From Donghicola sp041224595 (GTDB taxonomy: Bacteria > Pseudomonadota > Alphaproteobacteria > Rhodobacterales > Rhodobacteraceae), in contig NZ_JBGFGN010000137.1 in the NCBI RefSeq assembly GCF_041224595.1, forward strand, positions 1-6,993: a stretch of 6,993 nt of DNA, in the 5' to 3' direction. The stretch's first letter is position 1, and every line of letters begins with the position of its first letter. Below the pieces are notes generated by a model. That model saw only the letters and a program-made list of their open reading frames with translations. It did no database searches and was not told the origin of the DNA. This document shows positions 1-6,211 of the stretch, one piece after another. A program made the translations under genes and the position numbers.

Positions 1-12
1 GAACCTCACAGA

Positions 13-30
13 ATTGGCCTGACGGCCAAT
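13..30. repeat. Perfect 7-bp inverted repeat with 4-base loop inside the IS end
   Basis: ATTGGCC (13-19) and GGCCAAT (24-30) can form a perfect 7-bp stem around the loop TGAC. A TGA stop (20-22) in one plus-strand frame lies in the loop. No T-run follows, so it is not a standard intrinsic terminator. It may still end or protect a transposase transcript entering from the left. Confidence 0.5.
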
Positions 31-78
31 GCGCCTTGGACCGGGCTTGCTATATGAGGGCCGCACGCTCCAAGGCGC
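31..78. repeat. Perfect 10-bp inverted repeat inside the IS end
   Basis: GCGCCTTGGA (31-40) is exactly complementary to TCCAAGGCGC (69-78), separated by 28 bases. It directly follows the smaller hairpin at 13-30 and lies just inside the direct repeats of the element's terminus. It could be an RNA hairpin at the end of the transposase transcript or a structural part of the element's end. Confidence 0.5.
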
Positions 79-140
79 TCGCCCCAAACTGGCCGACTTT
101 TGCTCCGCCACAATGGCCGAATTTTACTCCGCCGTTGACA

Positions 141-445
141 CCCATTGGGTGAACCCGACCCTGCCGCAGCTTGGCTTGTTGCTGGCGGTTGCGGGGCTCG
201 CGACGGGCGCGCACTACACCATGACGCTCGCGTTCAAAGAGGCGCCGGTCGCGGTCACCCAGCCCGCGACGTTCCTGCAATTGGTGTGGGCAGTTGCGCT
301 TGGGGCGTTGGTGTTCGAAGAGGGTATCGACCCCTTCACCGTTTTGGGCGGTGGGGTGATTATCGCGTCGGTCAGCTACATCACGTGGCGCGAGGCCATG
401 TTAAAACGAAAAATCACGCCGCCCGCGGCAGCAACCAAGTCCTGA
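141..445 (+). pseudogene. C-terminal remnant of an EamA/DMT-superfamily membrane transporter, apparently cut by the IS element
   Basis: The readable transporter part starts at about HWVNPTLPQLG (codons from 143) and holds three hydrophobic segments: LGLLLAVAGLATG.., PATFLQLVWAVALGALVF and the one around VLGGGVIIASVSYITW. It ends in a charged tail, ..REAMLKRK.., with TGA at 443-445. The pattern matches the last helices of drug/metabolite transporters, including the AFKEAPVAVTQP stretch that in this family links two helices. Full proteins are about 280-300 residues with ten helices, so only about the last third is present. The frame runs left to an ATG at 29, but those residues are not membrane-like and derive from the IS terminus, and a stop lies at 20-22. 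It is most likely a disrupted, non-functional gene. The substrate cannot be told. Its stop abuts the stop of the convergent folate gene. Confidence 0.7.
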
Positions 446-1003
446 TCAGAGGCTGATCACGCCCTGTTCCGTGATGATCATATCGAGCGATTGATCCGTC
501 GGCTCTAGCGGCAGATCCTCCGCCTCTTGGGCTTCATAGGCAAAACCAACAGCGAGCACAGGCCCCGAGGCGCGCAGCAGTTCCAAAGTCCGGTCGTAGA
601 ACCCGCCACCATAGCCCAGACGCCCGCCCTTGCGGTCGAAGGCCACCAGCGGGACGATGACGATCTGCGGAATGATCCAGTCACCTGCGGCAGGGACTTT
701 GGCCCCAAACGGGCCATCTGTCATCGCGCAATCCGGCTCCCACGCGCGGAACTGCAAAGGCTTGCCCTCAGCCTCGATCACCGGAACACCCACGGGGCCG
801 TAGGCCGCAGCCTCTGCCATCGCGGGCAGCGGATCAATCTCGGTGCGGATGGGCATGTAGCCTGCAATCGGCACGCCGCGATGCCCAGCGAGGAACGAGG
901 ACAGCTCCCCTGCCCGTCCGGGTCGGTGGTTGGCGTGCGCCTCTTTGCGGCGGGCAAAGGCTGTCTTGCGGGCCTCTGCCTTGATAGCGGTCAGGTCGGT
1001 CAT
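446..1003 (-). CDS. 5-formyltetrahydrofolate cyclo-ligase (methenyl-THF synthetase)
   Basis: This 185-residue protein is of normal length for the family. The enzyme converts 5-formyl-THF plus ATP to 5,10-methenyl-THF in the cytoplasm, returning a storage or inhibitory folate to the one-carbon pool. Visible evidence includes a basic N-terminal helix (KAEARKTAFARRK), a substrate-side stretch YMPIRTEIDPLP (49-60) and the hallmark nucleotide/phosphate-binding loop at about 117-138, VPLVAFDRKGGRLGYGGGFY followed by DR. The start ATG overlaps the mgtE stop as ATGA (1000-1003). No Shine-Dalgarno is visible in front of it, so translation probably depends on coupling to mgtE. The stop at 446-448 lies directly against the stop of the transporter remnant on the other strand. 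The same family is called fau or ygfA in other bacteria. In many bacteria the fau gene lies next to 6S RNA or zapA, which is not seen here. Confidence 0.93.
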   Translation of the reverse strand: MTDLTAIKAEARKTAFARRKEAHANHRPGRAGELSSFLAGHRGVPIAGYMPIRTEIDPLPAMAEAAAYGPVGVPVIEAEGKPLQFRAWEPDCAMTDGPFGAKVPAAGDWIIPQIVIVPLVAFDRKGGRLGYGGGFYDRTLELLRASGPVLAVGFAYEAQEAEDLPLEPTDQSLDMIITEQGVISL

Positions 1004-2394
1004 AGCATCACAGCACTGGCGAGACCGAGGAAGGCGAAGAAGCCAACCACATCAGTCACGGTGGTCACAAACGTGCCGGACGCCAGAGCAGGATCGACGC
1101 CGACACGCTCCATGATAATCGGAATGACCGTCCCAGCGAGCGCCGCAACGACGAGGTTCACCACCATTGCGACAGCGATCACACCGCCAAGCACAGGACT
1201 GCCGAACCAGATGATTCCGACAATCGACATGATCACCGCAAAAGCGACCCCATTGATCAAGCCCACGAAACTCTCGCGACGAATGACTCGCCAGACGTTT
1301 GAGCCAGTCAGGTCCTTGGTCGCGAGCGCGCGCACGGCCACAGTCAGCGATTGGGTGCCCGCGTTGCCGCCCATAGATGCAACGATCGGCATTAGAACAG
1401 CCAAGGCAACCACGGTGGCAATCGCGTCCTCGAATTGGGCAATCACAAGGCTGGCAAGGATCGCCGTCAGCAGGTTCACCGCCAACCACGGCAGGCGCTG
1501 CTTGGTTGTCTCGATCACGCGGTCGGACAGGCTGCCGTCGCTGACACCCGCCAGCAGCAGGATGTCTTCTTCGTGCTCTTCGTCCAGAACGATCATCGCG
1601 TCATCGATGGTGATCATCCCGACCAGCCGCCCGTCATCATCGACGACCGGCGCAGAGATTAGGTGGTACTGGTTAAAGGCATAGGCGACGTCGCCCTGCG
1701 CGGTGGTCGCGGGGATCGTCCGAAAGGTGTCTTCTTGGATGTCGCTCAGATAAATCGCGCGTGGGCTGCCCATGAGCCGTCCAAGGGTCACGTTCCCGAT
1801 AGGCCGCATACGCGGGTCAACGAGCGTCACGTGGTAGAACTGTTCTGGCAAATCTTCGGAGGCGCGCAGAAAATCAATCGCCTGCCCTACGGTCCAATGT
1901 TCGGGCGCAGATACGACCTCGCGCTGCATCAAGCGACCGGCAGAATACTCGGGGTAACCCAACGACTGCTCGACCGCCGCACGGTCCGCCCCATCCAGCG
2001 CCTGCAGAATGACAGACTGCTGCTCGTCTTCCAGATCCTCGATCAGGTCAACGACGTCATCGGACTCCAGATCGCGCACCGCCTCTTTGAGGAATTTGCG
2101 CGGCAAAAATTCGATCACGTCTTCGCGGATCGACTCATCGAGTTCGGACAGCACCTCGCCGTCAAAGAGCGCAGGGGCCAGCAACAGGATTTCGCGCCGC
2201 TCGCCACCATCGATTTGTTCCAAGAAGTCGGCGATATCCGCTGCGTGCAGTGGTTCGAGCAAACCCGTTACGCGTTTAGAATCACCGGCAGCCAAAGCAA
2301 GTCGGATGGCTGCAAAACGCTTGCCGTCAAGAATTGCTTCATCTTCTGTTTCCGGAACGTCATGTACTTCGGACTCGTCTTTGTCATCCAACAT
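1000..2394 (-). CDS. mgtE: Magnesium transporter/channel MgtE
   Basis: MgtE is an inner-membrane, Mg2+-gated Mg2+ channel. From the chosen start it is 464 residues, a typical length. An acidic helical N domain (about 25-150) is followed by two CBS domains (about 155-215 and 216-270), an acidic linker or plug helix (about 272-297) and a membrane domain of about five helices (300-464). The conserved PIVASMGGNAGTQ motif is at 336-348 and VGVDPALASGTF at 431-442. D434 there matches the pore Asp of Thermus MgtE by family knowledge. The N and CBS domains sense cytosolic Mg2+ and close the pore when it is replete. An ATG 12 bases upstream (2404-2406) is in frame, but GGAGG at 2400-2404, five bases before the ATG at 2392-2394, favours the shorter form. 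The gene is first in a coupled pair with the folate cyclo-ligase gene and divergent from guaD. No magnesium riboswitch is apparent in the short upstream gap. Confidence 0.95.
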   Translation of the reverse strand: MLDDKDESEVHDVPETEDEAILDGKRFAAIRLALAAGDSKRVTGLLEPLHAADIADFLEQIDGGERREILLLAPALFDGEVLSELDESIREDVIEFLPRKFLKEAVRDLESDDVVDLIEDLEDEQQSVILQALDGADRAAVEQSLGYPEYSAGRLMQREVVSAPEHWTVGQAIDFLRASEDLPEQFYHVTLVDPRMRPIGNVTLGRLMGSPRAIYLSDIQEDTFRTIPATTAQGDVAYAFNQYHLISAPVVDDDGRLVGMITIDDAMIVLDEEHEEDILLLAGVSDGSLSDRVIETTKQRLPWLAVNLLTAILASLVIAQFEDAIATVVALAVLMPIVASMGGNAGTQSLTVAVRALATKDLTGSNVWRVIRRESFVGLINGVAFAVIMSIVGIIWFGSPVLGGVIAVAMVVNLVVAALAGTVIPIIMERVGVDPALASGTFVTTVTDVVGFFAFLGLASAVML

Positions 2395-2399
2395 GTCGC

Positions 2400-2404
2400 C
2401 CTCC
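2400..2404 (-). promoter_or_regulatory. Shine-Dalgarno of mgtE that decides its start
   Basis: GGAGG on the minus strand lies five bases before the ATG at 2392-2394. The in-frame upstream ATG at 2404-2406 overlaps this element and has no purine-rich site in front of it, so the downstream ATG is preferred. Confidence 0.65.
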
Positions 2405-2504
2405 ATTCTGATTTGCGGGCAGCTTAGCGAGGCGGTTTGAAAAGTGACAGAGGGAAGCCACCTTTTCCTTTATCCTCGGGCCACTTATGCTCTCATCCGC
2501 TAAC

Positions 2505-2511
2505 AAGGAGG
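2505..2511 (+). promoter_or_regulatory. Strong Shine-Dalgarno of guaD that decides its start
   Basis: AAGGAGG is placed eight bases before the ATG at 2520-2522. A longer frame starting at 2487 would put this element inside the coding sequence, adds 11 residues unlike the family and has no ribosome site of its own. Confidence 0.8.
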
Positions 2512-2519
2512 CGCAGCCC

Positions 2520-3815
2520 ATGACCACGCAGACCCTGATGATCGGCCAGACGCTTTGGTTCGAAGGCGACGCAATGCAAATCGGGGTAGAGGCCGCTCGG
2601 TATAACCGGCGCGGTGCACTCCTGATCGAAGGTGGAAAAGTCGTGGCGCGGGGAGAAGCCGAGACCTTGCAGACAAGTTATCCACAGGCAAAAGTGGTAG
2701 ACTATGGAGAGGGTCTTATTCTTCCGGGATTTGTAGACAGCCATATGCATTACCCCCAAACCCGAATGATCGCGAGCTGGGGCAAACGTTTGATTGATTG
2801 GCTCAACAGCTACACCTTCCCCGAAGAGATGACGCTTGCCGATCCAGACGAGGCACGTGCCCGCGCAGACCTGACGCTTGATCTTGCGCTGGCGCACGGC
2901 ACCACCACACAGGTCAGCTATTGCACCATACATCCTTGCAGTGTGGATGCCTTTTTCGAGGCGGCCGCCACCCGCGGGATGCGGGTTTTTGCAGGCAAAA
3001 CCTGCATGGATCGCAATGCACCCGAGGGCCTTTGTGACACGCCGCAAACAGCCTACGACCAGAGCAAGGAACTGCTGGCAAAATGGCATGGTGTGGGCCG
3101 CGCAGAATATGTCATCACACCGCGCTTTTCTCCGACCTCGACACCAGAACAACTAGAGGCGCTTGGCGCTCTTTGGGCAGAGCATCCAGACTGCCTGATG
3201 CAGACCCACCTAAGCGAACAGACCGACGAAATCGATTGGGTTAAATCACTGTTTCCTAATGCAAAAGATTACCTAGACACCTACGAGACATTTGGCCTGT
3301 TGGGCCAGCGCGCGCTCTACGGTCACGTCATTCACCTCGAGCCGCGTGAAGCCGACAGACTTGCCGAGGTTGGCGCGGCTGTTGTCCACTGCCCAACCTC
3401 GAACACCTTTATCGGCTCGGGCATTTTCGAGGCTGCGAAACTGGCGTCCAGAGGCATCCGCGTCGGACTTGCGACGGACACTGGGGGCGGCTCGAGTTTC
3501 TCTATGCTCCGAACCATGGCAGCGGCCTACGAGATCGGGCAGTTGGCCGGTACGGCCCTGCACCCAGCGCAGCTTTTGTGGCTCGCGACCGAGGGGTCCG
3601 CACGGGCGTTGCACGCGCAGGATCGCATCGGGACACTGGCCATCGGATCAGAAGCGGACATCACGGTGTTGGACCTCGCGTCCACTCCGGCCATTGCGCA
3701 ACGTCACGATCGGGCAAACGACATTTGGGAGGCCGTTTTCCCGACGATCATGATGGGTGACGATCGCGCCGTGAAATCAGTGTGGGTCGGCGGCGTCCAA
3801 GTCCAGCCAAAATGA
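2520..3815 (+). CDS. guaD: Guanine deaminase
   Basis: GuaD hydrolyses guanine to xanthine and ammonia in the cytoplasm, feeding purine catabolism. The protein is 431 residues, close to the usual 430-450. It belongs to the zinc amidohydrolase (COG0402) superfamily. PGFVDSHMHYPQTRM (69-83) carries the metal ligands H75 and H77. The specific stretch GKRLIDWLNSYTFPEE (88-103), typical of guanine deaminases, follows. MQTHLSEQTDEIDWV (227-241) carries ligand H230, YGHVIHL (267-273) has H269 and H272, and GLATDTGGGSSFSMLRTM (316-333) carries the catalytic/metal Asp D320. All key residues are intact. It stands alone on the plus strand, divergent from mgtE and convergent with the 8-oxoguanine deaminase gene. 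No recognisable -35/-10 pair was settled on in the upstream gap. Its stop codon TGA forms the first bases of a DnaA-type G-box (TGATCCACA). Confidence 0.95.
   Translation: MTTQTLMIGQTLWFEGDAMQIGVEAARYNRRGALLIEGGKVVARGEAETLQTSYPQAKVVDYGEGLILPGFVDSHMHYPQTRMIASWGKRLIDWLNSYTFPEEMTLADPDEARARADLTLDLALAHGTTTQVSYCTIHPCSVDAFFEAAATRGMRVFAGKTCMDRNAPEGLCDTPQTAYDQSKELLAKWHGVGRAEYVITPRFSPTSTPEQLEALGALWAEHPDCLMQTHLSEQTDEIDWVKSLFPNAKDYLDTYETFGLLGQRALYGHVIHLEPREADRLAEVGAAVVHCPTSNTFIGSGIFEAAKLASRGIRVGLATDTGGGSSFSMLRTMAAAYEIGQLAGTALHPAQLLWLATEGSARALHAQDRIGTLAIGSEADITVLDLASTPAIAQRHDRANDIWEAVFPTIMMGDDRAVKSVWVGGVQVQPK
2678..2686 (+). other. Perfect DnaA-box 9-mer inside guaD
   Basis: TTATCCACA, the consensus DnaA box, occurs within guaD codons. 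It shares a 15-base context (AGTTATCCACAGGCA, 2676-2690) exactly with the intergenic copy at 3856-3870. Inside a gene this may be chance. Confidence 0.35.
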
Positions 3816-3964
3816 TCCACAGGAAAACCCTGTGCGATGGGGATTTCCCACACAGAGTTATCCACAGGCATTAAGGATTTGTTAACCTTTTAGGCCCGCT
3901 CCGCCAAAGCACGCGCTAAACGGTTTTGTTTTTCCACAAGCTTTCCCAAATCGATTGTGGATAG
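3813..3964. other. Cluster of four DnaA-box-like 9-mers around the guaD/8-oxoguanine deaminase junction
   Basis: TGATCCACA at 3813-3821 overlaps the guaD stop. A perfect TTATCCACA lies at 3858-3866 and TTTTCCACA at 3930-3938. CTATCCACA lies on the minus strand at 3956-3964. The last three are within 110 bases and the two mismatched ones are inside the 3' end of the deaminase gene. TGATCCACA is the form called a G-box at the Caulobacter origin. Between them is an AT-richer stretch (3871-3891). The gap itself is only 74 bases. Genes usual at alphaproteobacterial origins (hemE, dnaA, parAB) are absent, so this is at most a DnaA-binding locus and not shown to be an origin. Confidence 0.4.
3818..3834 (-). 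terminator. Possible terminator hairpin in the convergent gap
   Basis: CACAGG (3818-3823) and CCTGTG (3829-3834) form a perfect 6-bp stem with a 5-base loop. Read on the minus strand it is followed by GATCATTTT, a weak T-rich tail, so it would best serve the 8-oxoguanine deaminase transcript arriving from the right. On the plus strand no T-run follows. It overlaps the G-box-like 9-mer at 3813-3821. Confidence 0.35.
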
Positions 3965-5233
3965 CTGACGATCTCGGACGATCTGACGACCTTCGACAAA
4001 CAAATCGCGCACTTGGGTTGGTCCCGCCAACAGCAATGCGGCAGGGTCCCAACTGCCAGCGCTCTCGACAGTGCGGCAATCCCAAACAGCAATATCGGCA
4101 CGCTTGCCGACCTCGAGCCGTCCGCAGTCCGGCCGCCCCAAGACATCCGCCCCACCCCGCGTCGCAATCTCCAGAGCTTCGCGGGCGCTCATGGCGGTCG
4201 CACCGCTTTGGACGCGCTGAAGAAGCATCGCCTGACGCGCTTCAGAGATCAGGTTTGCGGAATCATTACTTGCCGACCCGTCGACTCCTAGACCAACCGG
4301 AACGCCAACATCCCGCATTTTGCGAACCGGTGCGATTCCCGACCCCAATCGGCAGTTCGAGCAGGGACAGTGAGCGACACCCGTACGAGACCGCGCAAAA
4401 AGATCAATCTCAGCGCCGTCCAGCTTGACGCAATGTGCGTGCCACACATCGGGCCCGGTCCACCCCAGATCTTCGGCGTACTCACCTGGCCGGCAACCGA
4501 ACGTCTCAAGGCTATAGGCAATGTCTTCTTCGTTTTCCGCCAGATGGGTGTGGAGCATCACGCCCTTATCTCGCGCCAAAAGCGCCGCATCTCGCATCAG
4601 ATCGCGGCTCACCGAAAACGGAGAGCACGGTGCAATGCCGACACGCACCATTGCTCCTTCGCGAGGATCGTGGTGGGCATCGATGACACGGATACAGTCC
4701 TCGAGGATCGCGGCTTCATTCTCGACCAGGCTGTCTGGGGGCAGGCCACCATCGCTTTCGCCGATGCTCATGGCCCCGCGCGTCGGATGGAACCGCAGTC
4801 CAATCTCTTTGGCGGCGCTGATCGTATCATCAAGGCGCGCGCCATTCGGGTAGAGGTACAGGTGATCAGCGCTCAGCGTACACCCTGACAAAGCCAGTTC
4901 GGCCAAGCCGAGCTGCGCGGACACGAACATCTCTTCGGGGCCCATCATAGCCCAGATCGGATAGAGCTTTTGCAGCCAACCGAACAGCAGAGCGTCTTGC
5001 GCCCCCGGCACCGCGCGAGTCATAGATTGATAGAGATGGTGGTGTGTGTTCACGAGACCCGGTGTCACGACACACCCTCGGGCATCGATGACTTCGGCAC
5101 CCCCCAAGGGCAGGCCCTGTCCAATCGCAGAAATCACCCCGCCCGATATGCGCAGATCAACACCTGACAGCTCTCGCCTCGTGTCATCCATCGTTAACAG
5201 GTGATCAATGTTTTGGATCAGAATTTCGGACAT
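3890..5233 (-). CDS. 8-oxoguanine deaminase (COG0402 amidohydrolase)
   Basis: This is a zinc amidohydrolase of 447 residues from the preferred start. The characterised Pseudomonas relative deaminates 8-oxoguanine to urate, removing an oxidised base from the purine pool. Metal-site motifs are complete: TPGLVNTHHHLYQSMTRAVP (57-76) with H64 and H66, LHTHLAENEEDIAY (227-240) with H230 and E233, VWHAHCVKLDG (263-273) with H267, and GLGVDGSASND (314-324) with D318. The stretches AVPGAQDALLFGWLQKLYPIW and APCSPFSVSRDLM resemble 8-oxoguanine deaminases more than chlorohydrolases or cytosine deaminases. The HCPCSNCRLGSG segment (288-299) carries three closely spaced cysteines. An in-frame ATG at 5255-5257 would add eight residues; it has AGGAGG only two bases upstream. 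The ATG at 5231-5233 has GAGAGG nine bases upstream and matches the usual MSEILI-type family start. Substrate is inferred; a related s-triazine or purine substrate remains possible. It follows hisN on the same strand after a gap of about 80-105 bases. Confidence 0.85.
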   Translation of the reverse strand: MSEILIQNIDHLLTMDDTRRELSGVDLRISGGVISAIGQGLPLGGAEVIDARGCVVTPGLVNTHHHLYQSMTRAVPGAQDALLFGWLQKLYPIWAMMGPEEMFVSAQLGLAELALSGCTLSADHLYLYPNGARLDDTISAAKEIGLRFHPTRGAMSIGESDGGLPPDSLVENEAAILEDCIRVIDAHHDPREGAMVRVGIAPCSPFSVSRDLMRDAALLARDKGVMLHTHLAENEEDIAYSLETFGCRPGEYAEDLGWTGPDVWHAHCVKLDGAEIDLFARSRTGVAHCPCSNCRLGSGIAPVRKMRDVGVPVGLGVDGSASNDSANLISEARQAMLLQRVQSGATAMSAREALEIATRGGADVLGRPDCGRLEVGKRADIAVWDCRTVESAGSWDPAALLLAGPTQVRDLFVEGRQIVRDRQLSTIDLGKLVEKQNRLARALAERA

Positions 5234-5338
5234 GGTCAATCGCCTCTCGTGCGCCATGCCCTCCTCAGATCACACAAAAAAATCAGGGGCGCCAGAGAAG
5301 GACAAAGGATACGCCACTGCGGGGAAAATACCTTCCGC

Positions 5339-6154
5339 TCAGATGTTGGCAAGACCCTCTTCGAGAAGACGCATTGCTTCGGCGTGATGTGCCTCGGAGG
5401 CTGCTGCAATAATGCGCCCTCCGTTGTGGGCAGGGCCACCGTGCCAATCGGTGACGATGCCGCCAGCCGCTTCGATCACCGCTTGCGGTCCTTGGATATC
5501 GTAGGAGTTCAAGCCTGCCTCGACCACAAGGTCGATCTGACCAGCCGCCAAGAGCGCATAGGCGTAACAGTCCATACCGTAGCGCACCAATTGCACACGG
5601 TTGCCAAGATGATGAAATGCCCGTCGCTCATCCTGCGTCCCGACTTCGGGGAACGTCGAAAACAGAATCGACTCTTCCAGCGGGCGGGGACCGCGAACAT
5701 GCAGGGTGCGGCGTCCATGGGGGCCGTCACACCAAGCCTGACCGAACCCGCCAAAGAAGCGCTCTTGGATATAGGGCTGGTCTACGATTCCCATAATGGG
5801 TCCATTGTCATCTGAGAGCGCGATCAGCACCCCCCAAGTGGGCGTGCCGCTCAGGAAACCGCGCGTTCCGTCGATCGGGTCCAGAACCCACGTCAATCCG
5901 CTGGTGCCATCCTGTTTGCCCATCTCTTCACCCAGAATCCCGTCCTGTGGGCGACGGCGCTCTAGCACGTTGCGCATGGCGGCTTCGGCGGCGCGATCCG
6001 CTTCGGTGACAGGATCGAACCCGTCTTCTTCTTTGTTATCAGCCAGCAGTTCGGGACTACGGAAAAACGGCAAAATGGCCGAACGCGCTGCGTCGGCCAT
6101 TTCCGAGGCCACCTCGGTCAAGGCGGTTTGAGTGTCGATCGAAAAACGCGTCAT
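5339..6154 (-). CDS. hisN: Histidinol-phosphatase HisN-type, inositol monophosphatase family
   Basis: A cytoplasmic, Mg2+-dependent phosphatase of 271 residues, within the 250-275 usual for the family. The HisN branch hydrolyses histidinol phosphate to histidinol, the penultimate stage of histidine synthesis, in bacteria lacking the HisB or PHP enzyme. Metal-site motifs are intact: FDPVTEADRAAE (46-57), GILGEEMG (72-79), WVLDPIDGTRGFLSGTP (89-105) with D92 and D95, and SYDIQGPQAVIEAAGG (217-232) with D219. TRGFLSGTPTWG and YDIQ, in place of the more common TNF.. and WD.A forms of inositol monophosphatases, are what make HisN the better name. A plain inositol or sugar phosphatase cannot be fully excluded. 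AAGG lies nine to ten bases before the ATG at 6152-6154. It is on the same strand as xre (57-base gap) and the 8-oxoguanine deaminase gene, but the gaps leave room for separate transcripts. Confidence 0.85.
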   Translation of the reverse strand: MTRFSIDTQTALTEVASEMADAARSAILPFFRSPELLADNKEEDGFDPVTEADRAAEAAMRNVLERRRPQDGILGEEMGKQDGTSGLTWVLDPIDGTRGFLSGTPTWGVLIALSDDNGPIMGIVDQPYIQERFFGGFGQAWCDGPHGRRTLHVRGPRPLEESILFSTFPEVGTQDERRAFHHLGNRVQLVRYGMDCYAYALLAAGQIDLVVEAGLNSYDIQGPQAVIEAAGGIVTDWHGGPAHNGGRIIAAASEAHHAEAMRLLEEGLANI

Positions 6155-6211
6155 AGGGACTGACCTTGCGAAGAGTGATTACAAGGGCGCTACCCCGTGG
6201 GGCGTTTCAAA

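Larger units (their letters stand above)
1..140. mobile_element. Terminus of a probable IS21-family insertion sequence (partial; continues left of the window)
   Basis: Two copies of a 20-base direct repeat (TGGCCGACTTTTGCTCCGCC at 90-109 and a copy with two differences at 114-133) sit 24 bases apart. The sequence then ends GCCGTTGACA at 140. Read on the minus strand this is a terminus starting TGTCAACGGCGGAG, followed by repeated GGCGGAG...CGGCCA units. Multiple short repeats inside a terminus that ends in 5'-TG/CA-3' are typical of the IS21 (istA/istB) family; the family name comes from memory of such ends. Good transporter coding sequence begins directly to the right. No transposase can be recognised in the short stretch present. 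A short reading frame ending in TGA at 20-22 could be the tail of one of its genes, but this is a guess. The target duplication cannot be seen because the other end is outside the window. Confidence 0.6.

Noticed and set aside
527..1684. A 385-codon plus-strand open frame across the folate gene and mgtE
   Set aside because: It lies opposite two genes with clear family motifs, its translation is low-complexity and rich in Arg, Thr, Ser and Pro, and it shows no domain. It is an antisense shadow typical of GC-rich codon bias.
1663..2427. A 254-codon plus-strand open frame opposite mgtE
   Set aside because: It is fully antisense to the N and CBS domains of MgtE and has no family likeness and no ribosome site.
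2437..2476. Promoter for guaD using TTGAAA (2437-2442) and TATCCT (2471-2476)
   Set aside because: The two elements are 28 bases apart, too far for a sigma-70 promoter, and neither has a good partner at 16-18 bases.
3816..3889. Chromosomal origin of replication in the guaD/8-oxoguanine deaminase gap
   Set aside because: DnaA-like boxes are present, but the gap is only 74 bases, lacks a long AT-rich unwinding region and none of the genes usual at alphaproteobacterial origins is nearby. It is kept only as a DnaA-box cluster.
5258..5338. Intrinsic terminator between hisN and the 8-oxoguanine deaminase gene
   Set aside because: On the minus strand there is a run of seven Ts around 5275-5281, but no good stem directly precedes it. 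The one imperfect hairpin (GCGG..GGAA / TTCCGC, 5319-5338) is not followed by Ts.
5201..5815. A 204-codon plus-strand open frame opposite hisN
   Set aside because: It is antisense to the conserved HisN motifs and spans the hisN/deaminase gap with no recognisable feature.
6187..6207. Hairpin-like GC-rich sequence between xre and hisN as a terminator
   Set aside because: The CCCC/GGGG arms are separated by only two or three bases and there is no T-run on either strand, so a functional terminator is not supported.
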